Of a DNA stretch of 26,373 nt, positions 1 to 7,712 are shown piece by piece (the first letter of the stretch is position 1; every line of letters begins with the position of its first letter). The DNA lies in NCBI GenBank assembly GCA_022567815.1, contig JADFGI010000002.1:1-26373 (forward strand). The letters run 5' to 3'. A program made the position numbers and the translations under genes. Under the pieces are notes generated by a model, which did no database searches, was not told the origin of the DNA, and saw only the letters and a list, made by a program, of their open reading frames with translations. The stretch comes from Nitrospinota bacterium. Its GTDB lineage: Bacteria; Nitrospinota; Nitrospinia; Nitrospinales; VA-1.

Positions 1-858
1 TTAATTGTTGAAACTATTGATTATTATTCGCGAAATGTTGACCCTAAAAAGGGAATCTATACCGATTTTGTGAAACAACTTGTCCCCCAATCAGATAGCG
101 TCATTACGTTTAATTGGGATAACTTGCTCGACCAATTATTTTCTGAGCATTATGGGACCACCAAAGATTCTCCCCGCTACTGGGAGGCCGAAGATATTGT
201 ATGGTACTACTGGAACTTTCTCCAAGTTTGCACGGACGAAAAAAAACCTATTTGGTCCCACGCACGTACAAGAGAACCTTCTTGGTCTCACTTATATACA
301 AAAGATCCTTATATTCCAGATTCACCTTGGCAAAAAAGCGATTCAACCATTCCCTTTGGCCCTCATTACATCAAACTCCACGGTTCCATTGACTTGGTCT
401 ATTGTTCTAATAATTTGTGCGAAAATTTTTTAAAACCGTTGATCAGAAAAGGAAAGTTTATAGATGAGAATAAGTGTGGGGCTTGTCATGAGGCTGTAAA
501 GCTTTATATTATCCCACCGATTCAAAATAAGCCTATCAGGGACATGCCATACATTAGGCGCTCGTGGAACAAGGCTCAGGAATTATGTAGGGCCGCCGAA
601 CAAGTGGTTTTTTGGGGATATAGTCTTCCACAAACCGATCATTGGAGTAATTGGCTGGTAAGGCAAATTTGGAATGGGAGGTGCCAAGAGATAATTATCA
701 TCAATCCAGATTGTTTCCCGAAAAAAAATGGAATAGTAGATGACAGTTTCGTGAATCGATTTTGCCCCAAAGAGGAGTTTTCTGGGAAAACAATAAAGAG
801 ATCAGAATTTAAATCTTTCAAAGAATTTATTGATTCCACTAACTCAGAAGGGGGTTGA
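1..858 (+). CDS. SIR2-like domain protein, 5' end outside window
   Basis: The frame is open back to base 1, so the GTG at 70 is probably internal and the true start lies upstream. The visible part resembles the C-terminal portion of SIR2-family NAD-binding proteins. It has ITFNWDNLLD near the beginning (SIR2-like proteins have TxNYDxLxE here), then KLHGSID, whose His fits the sirtuin catalytic His. A two-part zinc motif follows: CSNNLC about 7 residues after HG, and CGAC about 27 residues later. VVFWGYSLPQTD matches the late NAD-binding GxSLPxTD stretch. The known family reaction is NAD-dependent deacylation or NAD hydrolysis; many bacterial SIR2-like proteins are antiphage NADases, but the N-terminal GAGxS motif and any fused effector domain are not visible. 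It converges on the propeller gene with a 17-nt gap. Family is fairly sure; function is open. Confidence 0.72.
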   Translation, partial: LIVETIDYYSRNVDPKKGIYTDFVKQLVPQSDSVITFNWDNLLDQLFSEHYGTTKDSPRYWEAEDIVWYYWNFLQVCTDEKKPIWSHARTREPSWSHLYTKDPYIPDSPWQKSDSTIPFGPHYIKLHGSIDLVYCSNNLCENFLKPLIRKGKFIDENKCGACHEAVKLYIIPPIQNKPIRDMPYIRRSWNKAQELCRAAEQVVFWGYSLPQTDHWSNWLVRQIWNGRCQEIIIINPDCFPKKNGIVDDSFVNRFCPKEEFSGKTIKRSEFKSFKEFIDSTNSEGG

Positions 859-875
859 TTTTAAAAATTATTCCT

Positions 876-2036
876 TCATTCAATCTTAATCAACTCGCGG
901 GACGCGGGATCGAACTTGAACCGGTTCATCCCATAATGACTTCCCATCCACAGGGAATGGTCGGAAGCGAACTCAATGCTGAACACAAACGCGCCGATCA
1001 ATCCATTCACTTGGGAATAATTTAAAAATCTTTTTCCGTCGAATCGGCTCAACCCGCCATTGGACCCGATCCACAGGTCTCCATACGGTCCTTCCTCGAT
1101 AGCGAGGATATAATTGCCGGGTAGTCCATCCCCCACGGTAAAGTTACGGAATTTTTCCGAGCGCGTGTCGAACACGCTCAATCCTCCGCCCCAGGTGCCG
1201 ATCCACAATCTGCCCTTTTGGTCCAGCAACATGGAAACCACATAGTTGGGGCGGTAGTCCGCGTTTTTAACATTGGGTAGGTCCCCAGTGTGGGTTGCAT
1301 GGTGGGTCCCCTGGAAATCGGACATAGAGCCCAGGTTGTCCTGCTTCACCCGTTCGATATCAGCGCCCAGTCCCTTGGCATGGTTCCACGATTGCCATTT
1401 GTTGCCGTCATAAACGGAGAGTCCCGATTCGGTACCGAACCACACCCGCCCGTCTTTTCCAATTTCGATGTCATAGACCCAGTCGTCAATTAAACCGCCT
1501 TTTGTGTTTTTCCTGGTGAACGATTCCCACGATTGGCGCGAAAATAAATCCCCACGAACCCGGTTGGCCCCGCTCCAGGTCGCTATCCACAGCGTGTCCT
1601 TATCGTCGAATTCGAGGTCGTAAACGAAGGAATCACACAGTCCTTGCGGGGTGTTGATGTTGAACCATTGCTTGCCATCGAAATGACTGAGGCCGCCGCC
1701 ATAGGTCATGATCCAGGGATTTTCGTTTGCATCCAAGACGATGCCGAAGATGCCATTGCTCAACAGGACGTTTTGATTGTCAAAAATGTCATATTTGTTG
1801 GCGGTGTCGGTGTCGTATCGGAGGACCCCGTTGGAGGTCCCGACCCAAAGATACTTGCCCGCTGAACGGATGACTTTTACGTTGCGCGTGTTCAGGGAAA
1901 ATTCATCGGTTTTCAGAATATGCGGGTAAGCAGTTCCCTGTGTTTTGGCTGAAAGGGGTTTGTCGAAGGAATAGGCCTGAGCAGGCATTATTCCGGCGAC
2001 CATTGAAAGTATTAGGAGAATGCGGAAATTTTTCAT
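876..2036 (-). CDS. Exported beta-propeller protein with two-component-regulator-type propeller repeats
   Basis: The product is about 386 residues. I chose the ATG at 2036 because it begins a clean signal peptide (MKNFRILLILSMVAGIMPAQA); a GTG at 2075 would add 13 residues encoded by a hairpin repeat. Seven motifs of the form LWxGTxxGLxxFDG are visible (for example LWVGTSNGV, VWFGTESGL, LWIGTWGGGL, LWIGSNGGL, LWMGSHYGM), the Reg_prop repeat. Seven would make one complete seven-bladed propeller. In the family these repeats usually form the periplasmic sensor of hybrid histidine kinases. Here no transmembrane, kinase or DNA-binding domain follows, so it is a free-standing periplasmic or surface propeller. 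It is divergent from the SUMF1-fold lipoprotein (77 nt apart), hinting at shared expression. Ligand or partner is unknown. Confidence 0.8.
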   Translation of the reverse strand: MKNFRILLILSMVAGIMPAQAYSFDKPLSAKTQGTAYPHILKTDEFSLNTRNVKVIRSAGKYLWVGTSNGVLRYDTDTANKYDIFDNQNVLLSNGIFGIVLDANENPWIMTYGGGLSHFDGKQWFNINTPQGLCDSFVYDLEFDDKDTLWIATWSGANRVRGDLFSRQSWESFTRKNTKGGLIDDWVYDIEIGKDGRVWFGTESGLSVYDGNKWQSWNHAKGLGADIERVKQDNLGSMSDFQGTHHATHTGDLPNVKNADYRPNYVVSMLLDQKGRLWIGTWGGGLSVFDTRSEKFRNFTVGDGLPGNYILAIEEGPYGDLWIGSNGGLSRFDGKRFLNYSQVNGLIGAFVFSIEFASDHSLWMGSHYGMNRFKFDPASRELIKIE

Positions 2037-2051
2037 AAACTTCTTGTAAAG

Positions 2052-2071
2052 GTACAGGCCAGAAAGCCTGC
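2052..2071. repeat. Degenerate REP-like hairpin
   Basis: CAGGC and GCCTG form short arms around CAGAAA. The sequence is a worn copy of the hairpin family seen intact at 20002-20048 and 20193-20214. It lies between the propeller gene and the divergent lipoprotein gene and supports placing the propeller start downstream at 2036. Confidence 0.45.
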
Positions 2072-2090
2072 GCACTATCTTTTTCTGTTA

Positions 2091-2100
2091 ATTATATACA
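2091..2100. promoter_or_regulatory. AT-rich -10-like sequence between divergent genes
   Basis: TATAAT reads on the minus strand (2096 to 2091) and TATACA on the plus strand (2095-2100), in the 77-nt divergent gap. Neither has a convincing -35 at the right spacing, so this is only a plausible location for promoters of the two flanking genes. Confidence 0.25.
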
Positions 2101-2113
2101 AGGCTCTGCATCT

Positions 2114-2974
2114 ATGACTGCTTTACTTCGATTCAAAAAATATACAATAATCTGTTTGCTTTGTCTTTTGATTTTCCTGACGGGATGCGGCGACCGCAAG
2201 GACGCGTTGGAATCAGTAAAAATTTCCCCGATTGATGGCAAGGAAATGGTTCTGGTGCCCGCCGGGGAGTTCATTATGGGGACCAATAAAACGGATGTCG
2301 ATAACACCCAGCAAAAAATCGGCACGGTGAAACCTTTGTATCTGGATCAGCACCCGGAGCGCAAGGTCATGCTCGACGCCTATTACATCGACCGCTATGA
2401 GGTGACCAACGAGGAATTCAAACGGTTTATGGACGCCACGAAGTACCCTGACCCTCCCGCCACCTGGGTGGATGGTACTTATCCTGAAGGTAAGGGGGAT
2501 CACCCTGTGACCAATATCATTTGGCAGGAGGCGTTGGCTTATGCCCTGTGGGCAAACAAGACTCTGCCCACCGAGGCGCAATGGGAAAAAGCGGCTCGTG
2601 GCCCGAACGGGCTATCCTATCCCTGGGGCGACGAATATGTGAAAGGCAAAGCCAATGTGGGCATCGAGGGAGCCAGGGCAACGGTTCCCGTCGGCAGTTA
2701 TCCGGAAGATGTCAGCCCCTACAAGGTTTATGATATGGAGGGCAACGTGATGGAGTGGACCCTCGACTGGTACCAGGCTTATCCTGGGAACACCTATCAA
2801 GATCCCCGTTTTGGAAAAAAGTTCAAGGTTCTGCGGGGCAATGCGTTTCAAAAATCCGGGCACTATTTTCTGGACGCCTACCGCTATGCCTTCAATCGGA
2901 CGGAAGTTCCGGCAGATGAGTATTTTGAAAATGTCGGGTTCCGTTGCGTCCTTCCAGTCCCGATGAAAAAATAG
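2114..2974 (+). CDS. SUMF1/FGE-fold lipoprotein, catalytic cysteines absent
   Basis: The 286-residue protein starts with a lipoprotein signal ending in the lipobox LTGC (Cys at about residue 25). The rest is one formylglycine-generating-enzyme (SUMF1) domain: MVLVPAGEFIMGT, YYIDRYEVTNEEFKRFM, HPVTNIIWQEALAYALW, LPTEAQWEKAARG, YPWGDE, VYDMEGNVMEWTLDWY, VLRGNAF and the closing GFRCV. True FGE needs a cysteine pair in the segment before GFRC. The matching segment here (YFLDAYRYAFNR) has none, so sulfatase activation is unlikely; non-catalytic members act as binding or structural domains. It is probably an envelope lipoprotein. It is divergent from the propeller gene, and a partnership is possible but unproven. 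The nearest SD-like match (AAGG) is weak. Confidence 0.85.
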   Translation: MTALLRFKKYTIICLLCLLIFLTGCGDRKDALESVKISPIDGKEMVLVPAGEFIMGTNKTDVDNTQQKIGTVKPLYLDQHPERKVMLDAYYIDRYEVTNEEFKRFMDATKYPDPPATWVDGTYPEGKGDHPVTNIIWQEALAYALWANKTLPTEAQWEKAARGPNGLSYPWGDEYVKGKANVGIEGARATVPVGSYPEDVSPYKVYDMEGNVMEWTLDWYQAYPGNTYQDPRFGKKFKVLRGNAFQKSGHYFLDAYRYAFNRTEVPADEYFENVGFRCVLPVPMKK

Positions 2975-2999
2975 AATCTTCATTACGACACGTTGCCAT

Positions 3000-3347
3000 T
3001 TAATTTTTTCCCGATTTATTTACCGGATACCAGATAAAGGACGTGAACACCAGCAGGGCGAAACAAATATCCAGAATCAGGACATGGTTGGGATCGAACC
3101 ATTCCAGGTAGACAATTCGTTTCAGCCAGAAAGCGATGAACGAACCTTCATAAGATGCGTCGCTGACGGTTTCCTCCCAAAGGGTAATAGGGCAGGGGAT
3201 GCCAACCAGCATCAGCAAAGTCACCCCCGCCAGGGCCGCGCAATGCAAAAACCTGAATCCCCGGTGGTTAAGAATGAGCCCCGCAGGAAACCCCACAATG
3301 AAGAAAAGAATAACCAAAAGGTGAAGAAATAAAATTAAAGTGGCCAT
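3000..3347 (-). CDS. DUF2784 family integral membrane protein
   Basis: The 115-residue protein has three or four hydrophobic segments (about 4-24, 33-51 and 88-107). It carries the features I associate with DUF2784: a basic residue and H before the second helix (HRGFRFLHCAAL), then GIPCPITLWEE, which matches the family GxxCPLTxxE signature, then a GSFIAFWLKRIVY stretch before the last helix. It lies in the inner membrane and the family has no established function. It converges on the SUMF1 lipoprotein (25-nt gap) with no clear terminator between them. Its upstream side is a repeat block with no obvious promoter. Confidence 0.78.
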   Translation of the reverse strand: MATLILFLHLLVILFFIVGFPAGLILNHRGFRFLHCAALAGVTLLMLVGIPCPITLWEETVSDASYEGSFIAFWLKRIVYLEWFDPNHVLILDICFALLVFTSFIWYPVNKSGKN

Positions 3348-3359
3348 GCACAGACCTCG

Positions 3360-3600
3360 CGACAGGCAACCCCGTTACACGGGGAGGAAAAGCCTGCTAC
3401 GCAGGAGGGCTGACGTTCGCTCCGCTCACGAGCCCCGATAAGCCATAAATCCATATAGTACGTCATTGGGTCCAGTGTCACGCTGGCCCGCCACACGCCC
3501 CGCTATGCGGGGAAGAGATACGGGCTGACGCTTGTTGGATATCCTTTCCATTGCCTTCAAGCCCCGGAGGGGTACGCTTCGCTCACCAACTCCGTATACC
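3360..3600. repeat. Composite hairpin repeat, copy A
   Basis: This is the main content of the 3348-3724 gap. It is a series of short perfect or near-perfect stem-loops: CCCCG/CGGGG (3370-3384), CCTGC-TAC-GCAGG (3393-3405), CCAGTG-TCA-CGCTGG (3472-3486) and CCCCGC-TAT-GCGGGG (3498-3512). Between them lies CTCACGAGCCCC (3425-3436). The same motifs recur in the same order at 24141-24295 and 26208-26373. A 62-codon minus-strand frame through it is repeat-derived and not a gene. The remaining 3601-3724 is AT-rich and I see nothing definite there. Confidence 0.75.
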
Positions 3601-3724
3601 AAAGCAATCATCATGTGGCTTAAAATATTTAACGACAGACTCTAGCCTTGTGCACCCACTTGAGCTTGAGGATACTATTTTAAGATAAGTTTAGTTTAGC
3701 AAAAAGTACGTTTTGGAAAAAACT

Positions 3725-4576
3725 TTACTGCAAAATAGTGTTTTCCAGGTTGGCGCCTTCGGTGATGACCTTGGTGATATTGGCATCGACAAAATAGGCG
3801 TCTTTGAGATTTGCGTTGGAAAGGTTGGTTCCATGCAGATTGGCTTCCAGGAGAAATGCGTTTTGCAGGTTGGATCCCTCAAGATTGGCATAGGTCAGGT
3901 CCACCCCTTCCAGATTGGCTTCTTTCACTGTTATTTCCGCGCAATGAGCGTCCTTCATTTCCGCGCCGAGTAAATTTGCGTTTGTCAGGTCCACTTGTTT
4001 CAAGGTGCATGAATTGAGGTCCGTGTACTTCAGAATAGCCCCGCGCAAGTCGACATCCACGAATTTGCAAAAACTCAAATCAGCGCCTCGGATGTTGATA
4101 CCGGTCATCCTGGAATTGCTGATTTCGACCTGTCTCAGGTAGCTATACATCATTTTCACGAAAGAAAGATCGCAGTGGGAGAGTCGCGCGGAATGAAGAT
4201 TGACGTGGTTGAGGTTGCTTCCATTGAATGCGCAGTGTTTCAAGGACGCGGAGTTTAAATTTCCGTTTTCCATGGATGCATTTTTGAAATTGCAGTTAAT
4301 GAGAATAGCATCCTGGAAATTAACGCCCTGGAGTTGGGCTCCCGCCAAATTGACGTCTTTTAACTTTGCTTTTTGAAACGATACGTTGTTGAGTTTCGCG
4401 TTGGAAAAATCAATTGCAATGAGTTCCGAGAGTTCCAGGTCAGCATCCTCAAAGCTTGCATGAGCAAAGTTTTCCTCATTTAAACTAATGCCCTTGAGTT
4501 TATAGCCACTGAAGTCGGCTCCTTCATGATTTTTTCCACTTTCGATTATTGCAAGAAATTCATCTGTATTTGACAT
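3725..4576 (-). CDS. Pentapeptide-repeat protein
   Basis: Almost all of the 283 residues follow the A(D/N)LXX pentapeptide pattern, for example DLTNANLLGAEM, ANLEGVDLTYANLEGSNL and ANLHGTNLSNANL. This predicts a right-handed quadrilateral beta-helix. There is no signal peptide or membrane segment, so it is probably cytoplasmic. The first 30 residues (MSNTDEFLAIIESGKNHEG) are a short non-repeat cap. Its start lies 7 nt after the motA-like stop, with a good SD (AAAGGTGA) overlapping that stop, so it is the last gene of the MotB/cyclase/MotA cluster. Some relatives mimic DNA and bind gyrase, others are scaffolds; nothing here decides between these. Confidence 0.9.
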   Translation of the reverse strand: MSNTDEFLAIIESGKNHEGADFSGYKLKGISLNEENFAHASFEDADLELSELIAIDFSNAKLNNVSFQKAKLKDVNLAGAQLQGVNFQDAILINCNFKNASMENGNLNSASLKHCAFNGSNLNHVNLHSARLSHCDLSFVKMMYSYLRQVEISNSRMTGINIRGADLSFCKFVDVDLRGAILKYTDLNSCTLKQVDLTNANLLGAEMKDAHCAEITVKEANLEGVDLTYANLEGSNLQNAFLLEANLHGTNLSNANLKDAYFVDANITKVITEGANLENTILQ

Positions 4577-4583
4577 AAATCAA

Positions 4584-5411
4584 TCACCTTTGCTGATCTG
4601 GAGGTAGTAAAGAGTTCATCATTTTTCTGATTTTATGCGGATTCGCCTTTTCATGAATCCCCAGAATTCCAACCCGGATGGCCTTGTAAAGCATGGTTTC
4701 ACTTTCCGTCCGGGTATTTAATTTGGAGACGATGGGGGTGATTACCAGGTTGGCAATGATGAGCCCATAAAACGTGGTGATCAACGCCGTAGCAAGCGAA
4801 GGCCCTATAGAAGAAGGGTCGTCCAAATTCATGAGCATCTGTATGAGGCCTATGAGGGTTCCGCACATTCCGAATACAGGAGCCTGGACCGCAATAAAGC
4901 GAAGGATCTTCTGTCCGGCATTGTGCCTTTCAATCATGGAGAAAAGTTCGCGGTCCATGATTTCGTGCATCTCGCGCGAATTGTAACCATCCACCACCAT
5001 TGATATTCCGTTGCGCAAAAACCGGTTATTCAGATATTCCTCTTCCGTTTCCAGCTTTTTCGTTCCTCCTGAACGGTAGAGGGAAGCAAGGTCAACAATT
5101 TCTTCGACATATTCCGAAGGGTGGTAAACCTCCGGTTTGAAGGCGTTGATGATGACAGGAATCATCATTGATATTTTTTTGGACGGAAACGCGATAAAGG
5201 TCGTGGCCGTGGTGCCTCCCAGAACAATGAGCGCGCTGTTCAAATTGAGAAAAACTTCGGGGGCGCCTCCACCAAGGATGGCGATAACAATCAACAGGAT
5301 TCCAGACAGAACCCCAAGCAGGGTTCCCTTGTCCACTCCTGATTTCCTACTGAGGTGGGCATGAGGGACGTCCGAAATAATTTCAGCTTCTTTTGTGATC
5401 GTGTTTGCCAT
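4584..5411 (-). CDS. MotA/TolQ/ExbB-family proton-channel protein, MotA-like
   Basis: I use the ATG at 5411 (MANTITKEAE, 275 residues), 8 nt after the cyclase stop. The frame extends upstream to 5597, but only inside the cyclase gene. Four membrane helices are seen at about 29-47, 58-75, 172-192 and 203-226, with the large cytoplasmic loop between helices 2 and 3 typical of MotA. The hallmark stretch is intact: APVFGMCGTLIGLI (177-190), then NLDDPSSIGP and ALITTFYGLIIAN. The loop has LYRSGGTKKLE, in the region where MotA contacts the rotor. In the family five MotA surround two MotB to form an ion-driven stator in the inner membrane. Its partner is probably the MotB-like product of 7713-9230. 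No flagellar gene is near, so the driven structure is unknown. Confidence 0.88.
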   Translation of the reverse strand: MANTITKEAEIISDVPHAHLSRKSGVDKGTLLGVLSGILLIVIAILGGGAPEVFLNLNSALIVLGGTTATTFIAFPSKKISMMIPVIINAFKPEVYHPSEYVEEIVDLASLYRSGGTKKLETEEEYLNNRFLRNGISMVVDGYNSREMHEIMDRELFSMIERHNAGQKILRFIAVQAPVFGMCGTLIGLIQMLMNLDDPSSIGPSLATALITTFYGLIIANLVITPIVSKLNTRTESETMLYKAIRVGILGIHEKANPHKIRKMMNSLLPPDQQR

Positions 5412-5419
5412 AGTCGATA

Positions 5420-7498
5420 TTAACTTGCCACTCTTTGAGTGAGTGCAACTTTTCTGGTTCTCAGGGTACGGATCACATACCGGTTCAGCCAGGGGATTCG
5501 TAATGCTTCCCTGGTTTTGTTGGGAAAATAAACTTTCAGGAAATCCTTTTCCGCAGCATTTTCGTTGGTGATGATTCGGCTCAGGTCTTTCATGCAATTA
5601 TTCATGCAGTTTATTCCGGAATAGGTTTTGCAGAACAATTCGCCCCAGGAACTGAGATAAATAGCGGTCGCGCTGTGGATTTTGCTGATTCGTTTGTTGA
5701 CGAACAGATTCAGTTCAGCATCCGTTTTGCAGTCGTGGATGATTCCTGAAAAAACATCCCTGGGAACAGCAATTCCGAAGTCGATAATGATAAAGAGTTT
5801 GCTGATTCGTGCCGTGGACAACAAATCTTCATTGGTAATGGCGGCTATGTTTAACTGGCCAAAAAAGCTGGTCATCTGATCGAGGATGTCTTTTAAATTG
5901 GAGTGCGTTATTGAAAGATTATCCGGCCGGATGAGAAGGTCGGTGGAACTTTTGAAAAATTGGTTGAATGCCGTAAAGGCGAGCAGGAACTGTAACGAGT
6001 CAGCGCTCTTTATGATGCTTTCCGAATTTACCTCGGTAATATCAGCCAGAGTTATCCCCCGGATAAGATACCAGGTTGGCTTTCCCTTTAAACCTGTTCG
6101 ATCGTAAAGGAATGTCAAAGCCTTTTCCGCTGTTTTTCCCTCAACCAGAGAGAACTGGTTTTCGACCTTGTCAGGCGATTTTCCGTAAAAACTAAATAAC
6201 TTGCGGCCCAGAAGATGAGTGTCCTTTTTAGTTATCAAACTTTGTCCACAACCCAGAGTCTTGTTTTTTTCGGAGATGTTATTATAAGAAGTCATGAGAA
6301 TCTTGTTGATACGGGTTGCCAAAGCCGTCTTTTGCTTCATTTGCCAGTTTGCATATTCATTGAGGTTCGTGAGTTTCAGGGGCGGCCAATCCCAATTTTC
6401 AATCAATTTTAATAAGGCCGAATGTTGCGAATTGCCGGAGTTATTACAGAGCCTGGTCGAATCGATCCGGACGCCTGTTTTCCTATAAAAAGCAATGCGC
6501 AGGGCATCAATTTCATTGGCGGACTTTGCATTCTGGAAAAATTTTTCCACGCGTTCAAATAACATGAGATATGGATCTATTGGATATGAATCATCACCGG
6601 AAAACACTTTTTTCTTTATCTGGTGGCAGAGAAGATTAAAGGGGGTTTTGTTGAACATATATTCTTCGAGCAGTCCCATCTTCATGAGTGTTTTAAACGG
6701 AGATTTAAATGACTTGATCAGCGCCCAAATCGATCCGCCAAAAAATTCACCATCGGAAATTTCTGCCACATTTCCGATGTCTATAAAATCATTCTTGTCG
6801 AGAAGAGTATGACCCTCGTTAACCTGTTGAAGCAGGTTCTCATATAATTCGTCGCTGGTTTCTACCGGGACGATCCACCAAAACGGAATTTTTCCGGCGA
6901 CGAGAATCAACGTGCGGTATATTTCTTCCTTCAGTAATTTTGCCAGGGCAGAACCCGTGTTTTCACTGTCGCTCTCTCCAAAAATATTATTTTTTACCTC
7001 ACGGTAGTCATTGATGAAAAAATGCGTTTCCAGGCGATACTCTTCCCATGCCCATGTTTCAATCAATTCAAGTTTTTTTTGGAAAAGTTCGAGATCATTT
7101 TCCGACAGGCTGGATTTGTCAACAAGCAGGGTGTAATCCAGGTCCGAATTTTTATTTTGAGCGATGGACCCCATGCTGCCGACCAGCAACAGCGAATGTA
7201 TTACCGGATTTAAATTTTCATTTCTTCGAATAATGTGGTCTGGAAAAAGTTGTTCTCCGCAAAATTGAGACTGCAGGTCAATGGTATAATTATAGATTCC
7301 GCAGGGAACATCACCCTCCACATAACCCGGCAACCCTTGCCGGTTGACATGAAGAAGCCGGGGAATGGTCAAATAAACACTTCTACAGGGTTCGGAAAAT
7401 ACTTTTCGGGCTTGATCGATTTTGTATTGATTGAACCGGAGAAAAAACTTGCGATTTTCAATGAGATTGGCCGAGTCCCTTTGTTGCGAAAATTCCAT
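5420..7498 (-). CDS. cyaA: Class I adenylate cyclase (CyaA family)
   Basis: The 692-residue protein follows enterobacterial CyaA through the whole catalytic half. Matches are LPGYVEGDVPCGIYNYT (family MPGYxDGxVPxGI) and the nucleotidyltransferase motif VGSMGSIAQNKNSDLDY, with Gly107-Ser108 and the metal ligands Asp119 and Asp121. YRTLILVAGKIPFWWIVP, FGGSIWALIKSFKSPFKTLM and DPYLMLFERVEKF also match. The known reaction is ATP to 3',5'-cyclic AMP and pyrophosphate, in the cytoplasm. The protein is about 150 residues shorter than E. coli CyaA (848), the loss falling in the C-terminal regulatory half, so control by the PTS protein IIA-Glc should not be assumed. It lies between the MotB-like gene (214-nt gap upstream) and the MotA-like gene (8-nt gap downstream). 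No CRP gene or clear CRP site is in the window. Confidence 0.9.
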   Translation of the reverse strand: MEFSQQRDSANLIENRKFFLRFNQYKIDQARKVFSEPCRSVYLTIPRLLHVNRQGLPGYVEGDVPCGIYNYTIDLQSQFCGEQLFPDHIIRRNENLNPVIHSLLLVGSMGSIAQNKNSDLDYTLLVDKSSLSENDLELFQKKLELIETWAWEEYRLETHFFINDYREVKNNIFGESDSENTGSALAKLLKEEIYRTLILVAGKIPFWWIVPVETSDELYENLLQQVNEGHTLLDKNDFIDIGNVAEISDGEFFGGSIWALIKSFKSPFKTLMKMGLLEEYMFNKTPFNLLCHQIKKKVFSGDDSYPIDPYLMLFERVEKFFQNAKSANEIDALRIAFYRKTGVRIDSTRLCNNSGNSQHSALLKLIENWDWPPLKLTNLNEYANWQMKQKTALATRINKILMTSYNNISEKNKTLGCGQSLITKKDTHLLGRKLFSFYGKSPDKVENQFSLVEGKTAEKALTFLYDRTGLKGKPTWYLIRGITLADITEVNSESIIKSADSLQFLLAFTAFNQFFKSSTDLLIRPDNLSITHSNLKDILDQMTSFFGQLNIAAITNEDLLSTARISKLFIIIDFGIAVPRDVFSGIIHDCKTDAELNLFVNKRISKIHSATAIYLSSWGELFCKTYSGINCMNNCMKDLSRIITNENAAEKDFLKVYFPNKTREALRIPWLNRYVIRTLRTRKVALTQRVAS

Positions 7499-7574
7499 AT
7501 ATTTTAATCGAAAAGTCCAAAGTCCCGGGGTCGTCCGGTCTTGGCGAAAAGTTTATAAATCTCTATATTTCAAT

Positions 7575-7603
7575 AGTATAATTGAGTTATTGTGAAAGTA
7601 AAA
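7575..7603 (-). promoter_or_regulatory. Possible internal promoter before the adenylate cyclase
   Basis: In the 214-nt gap between the MotB-like stop and the cyclase start, the minus strand has a -10-like TATACT (7580 to 7575). TTTTAC/TTTACT lies near 16-17 bp upstream as a weak -35. It would give a leader of about 70 nt. The rest of this gap is AT-rich with no gene. Confidence 0.3.
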
Positions 7604-7712
7604 AATTTTTCTGACGGGGAAAAATTTCCTTCGGTTTTAGAACGGTTTTGATGAGAGGCTCAGGAAGAAGGAAAATCAGGATCGGAATTATTCTGTTCCA
7701 TCCAGGTTCTGG

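Noticed and set aside
3360..3600. CRISPR array
   Set aside because: The repeats are hairpins of different sequence at irregular spacing, with no constant repeat-spacer pattern and no cas gene.
3426..3614. 62-codon minus-strand frame
   Set aside because: It is translated entirely from the composite repeat and has no counterpart family.
5412..5597. N-terminal extension of the MotA-like frame
   Set aside because: It lies inside the cyclase gene and lacks family similarity; MANTITKEAE at 5411 gives the usual MotA length.
7499..7712. Possible CRP site before the adenylate cyclase
   Set aside because: Only a half-site-like TTGTGAAA is seen; there is no TGTGA-N6-TCACA pair.
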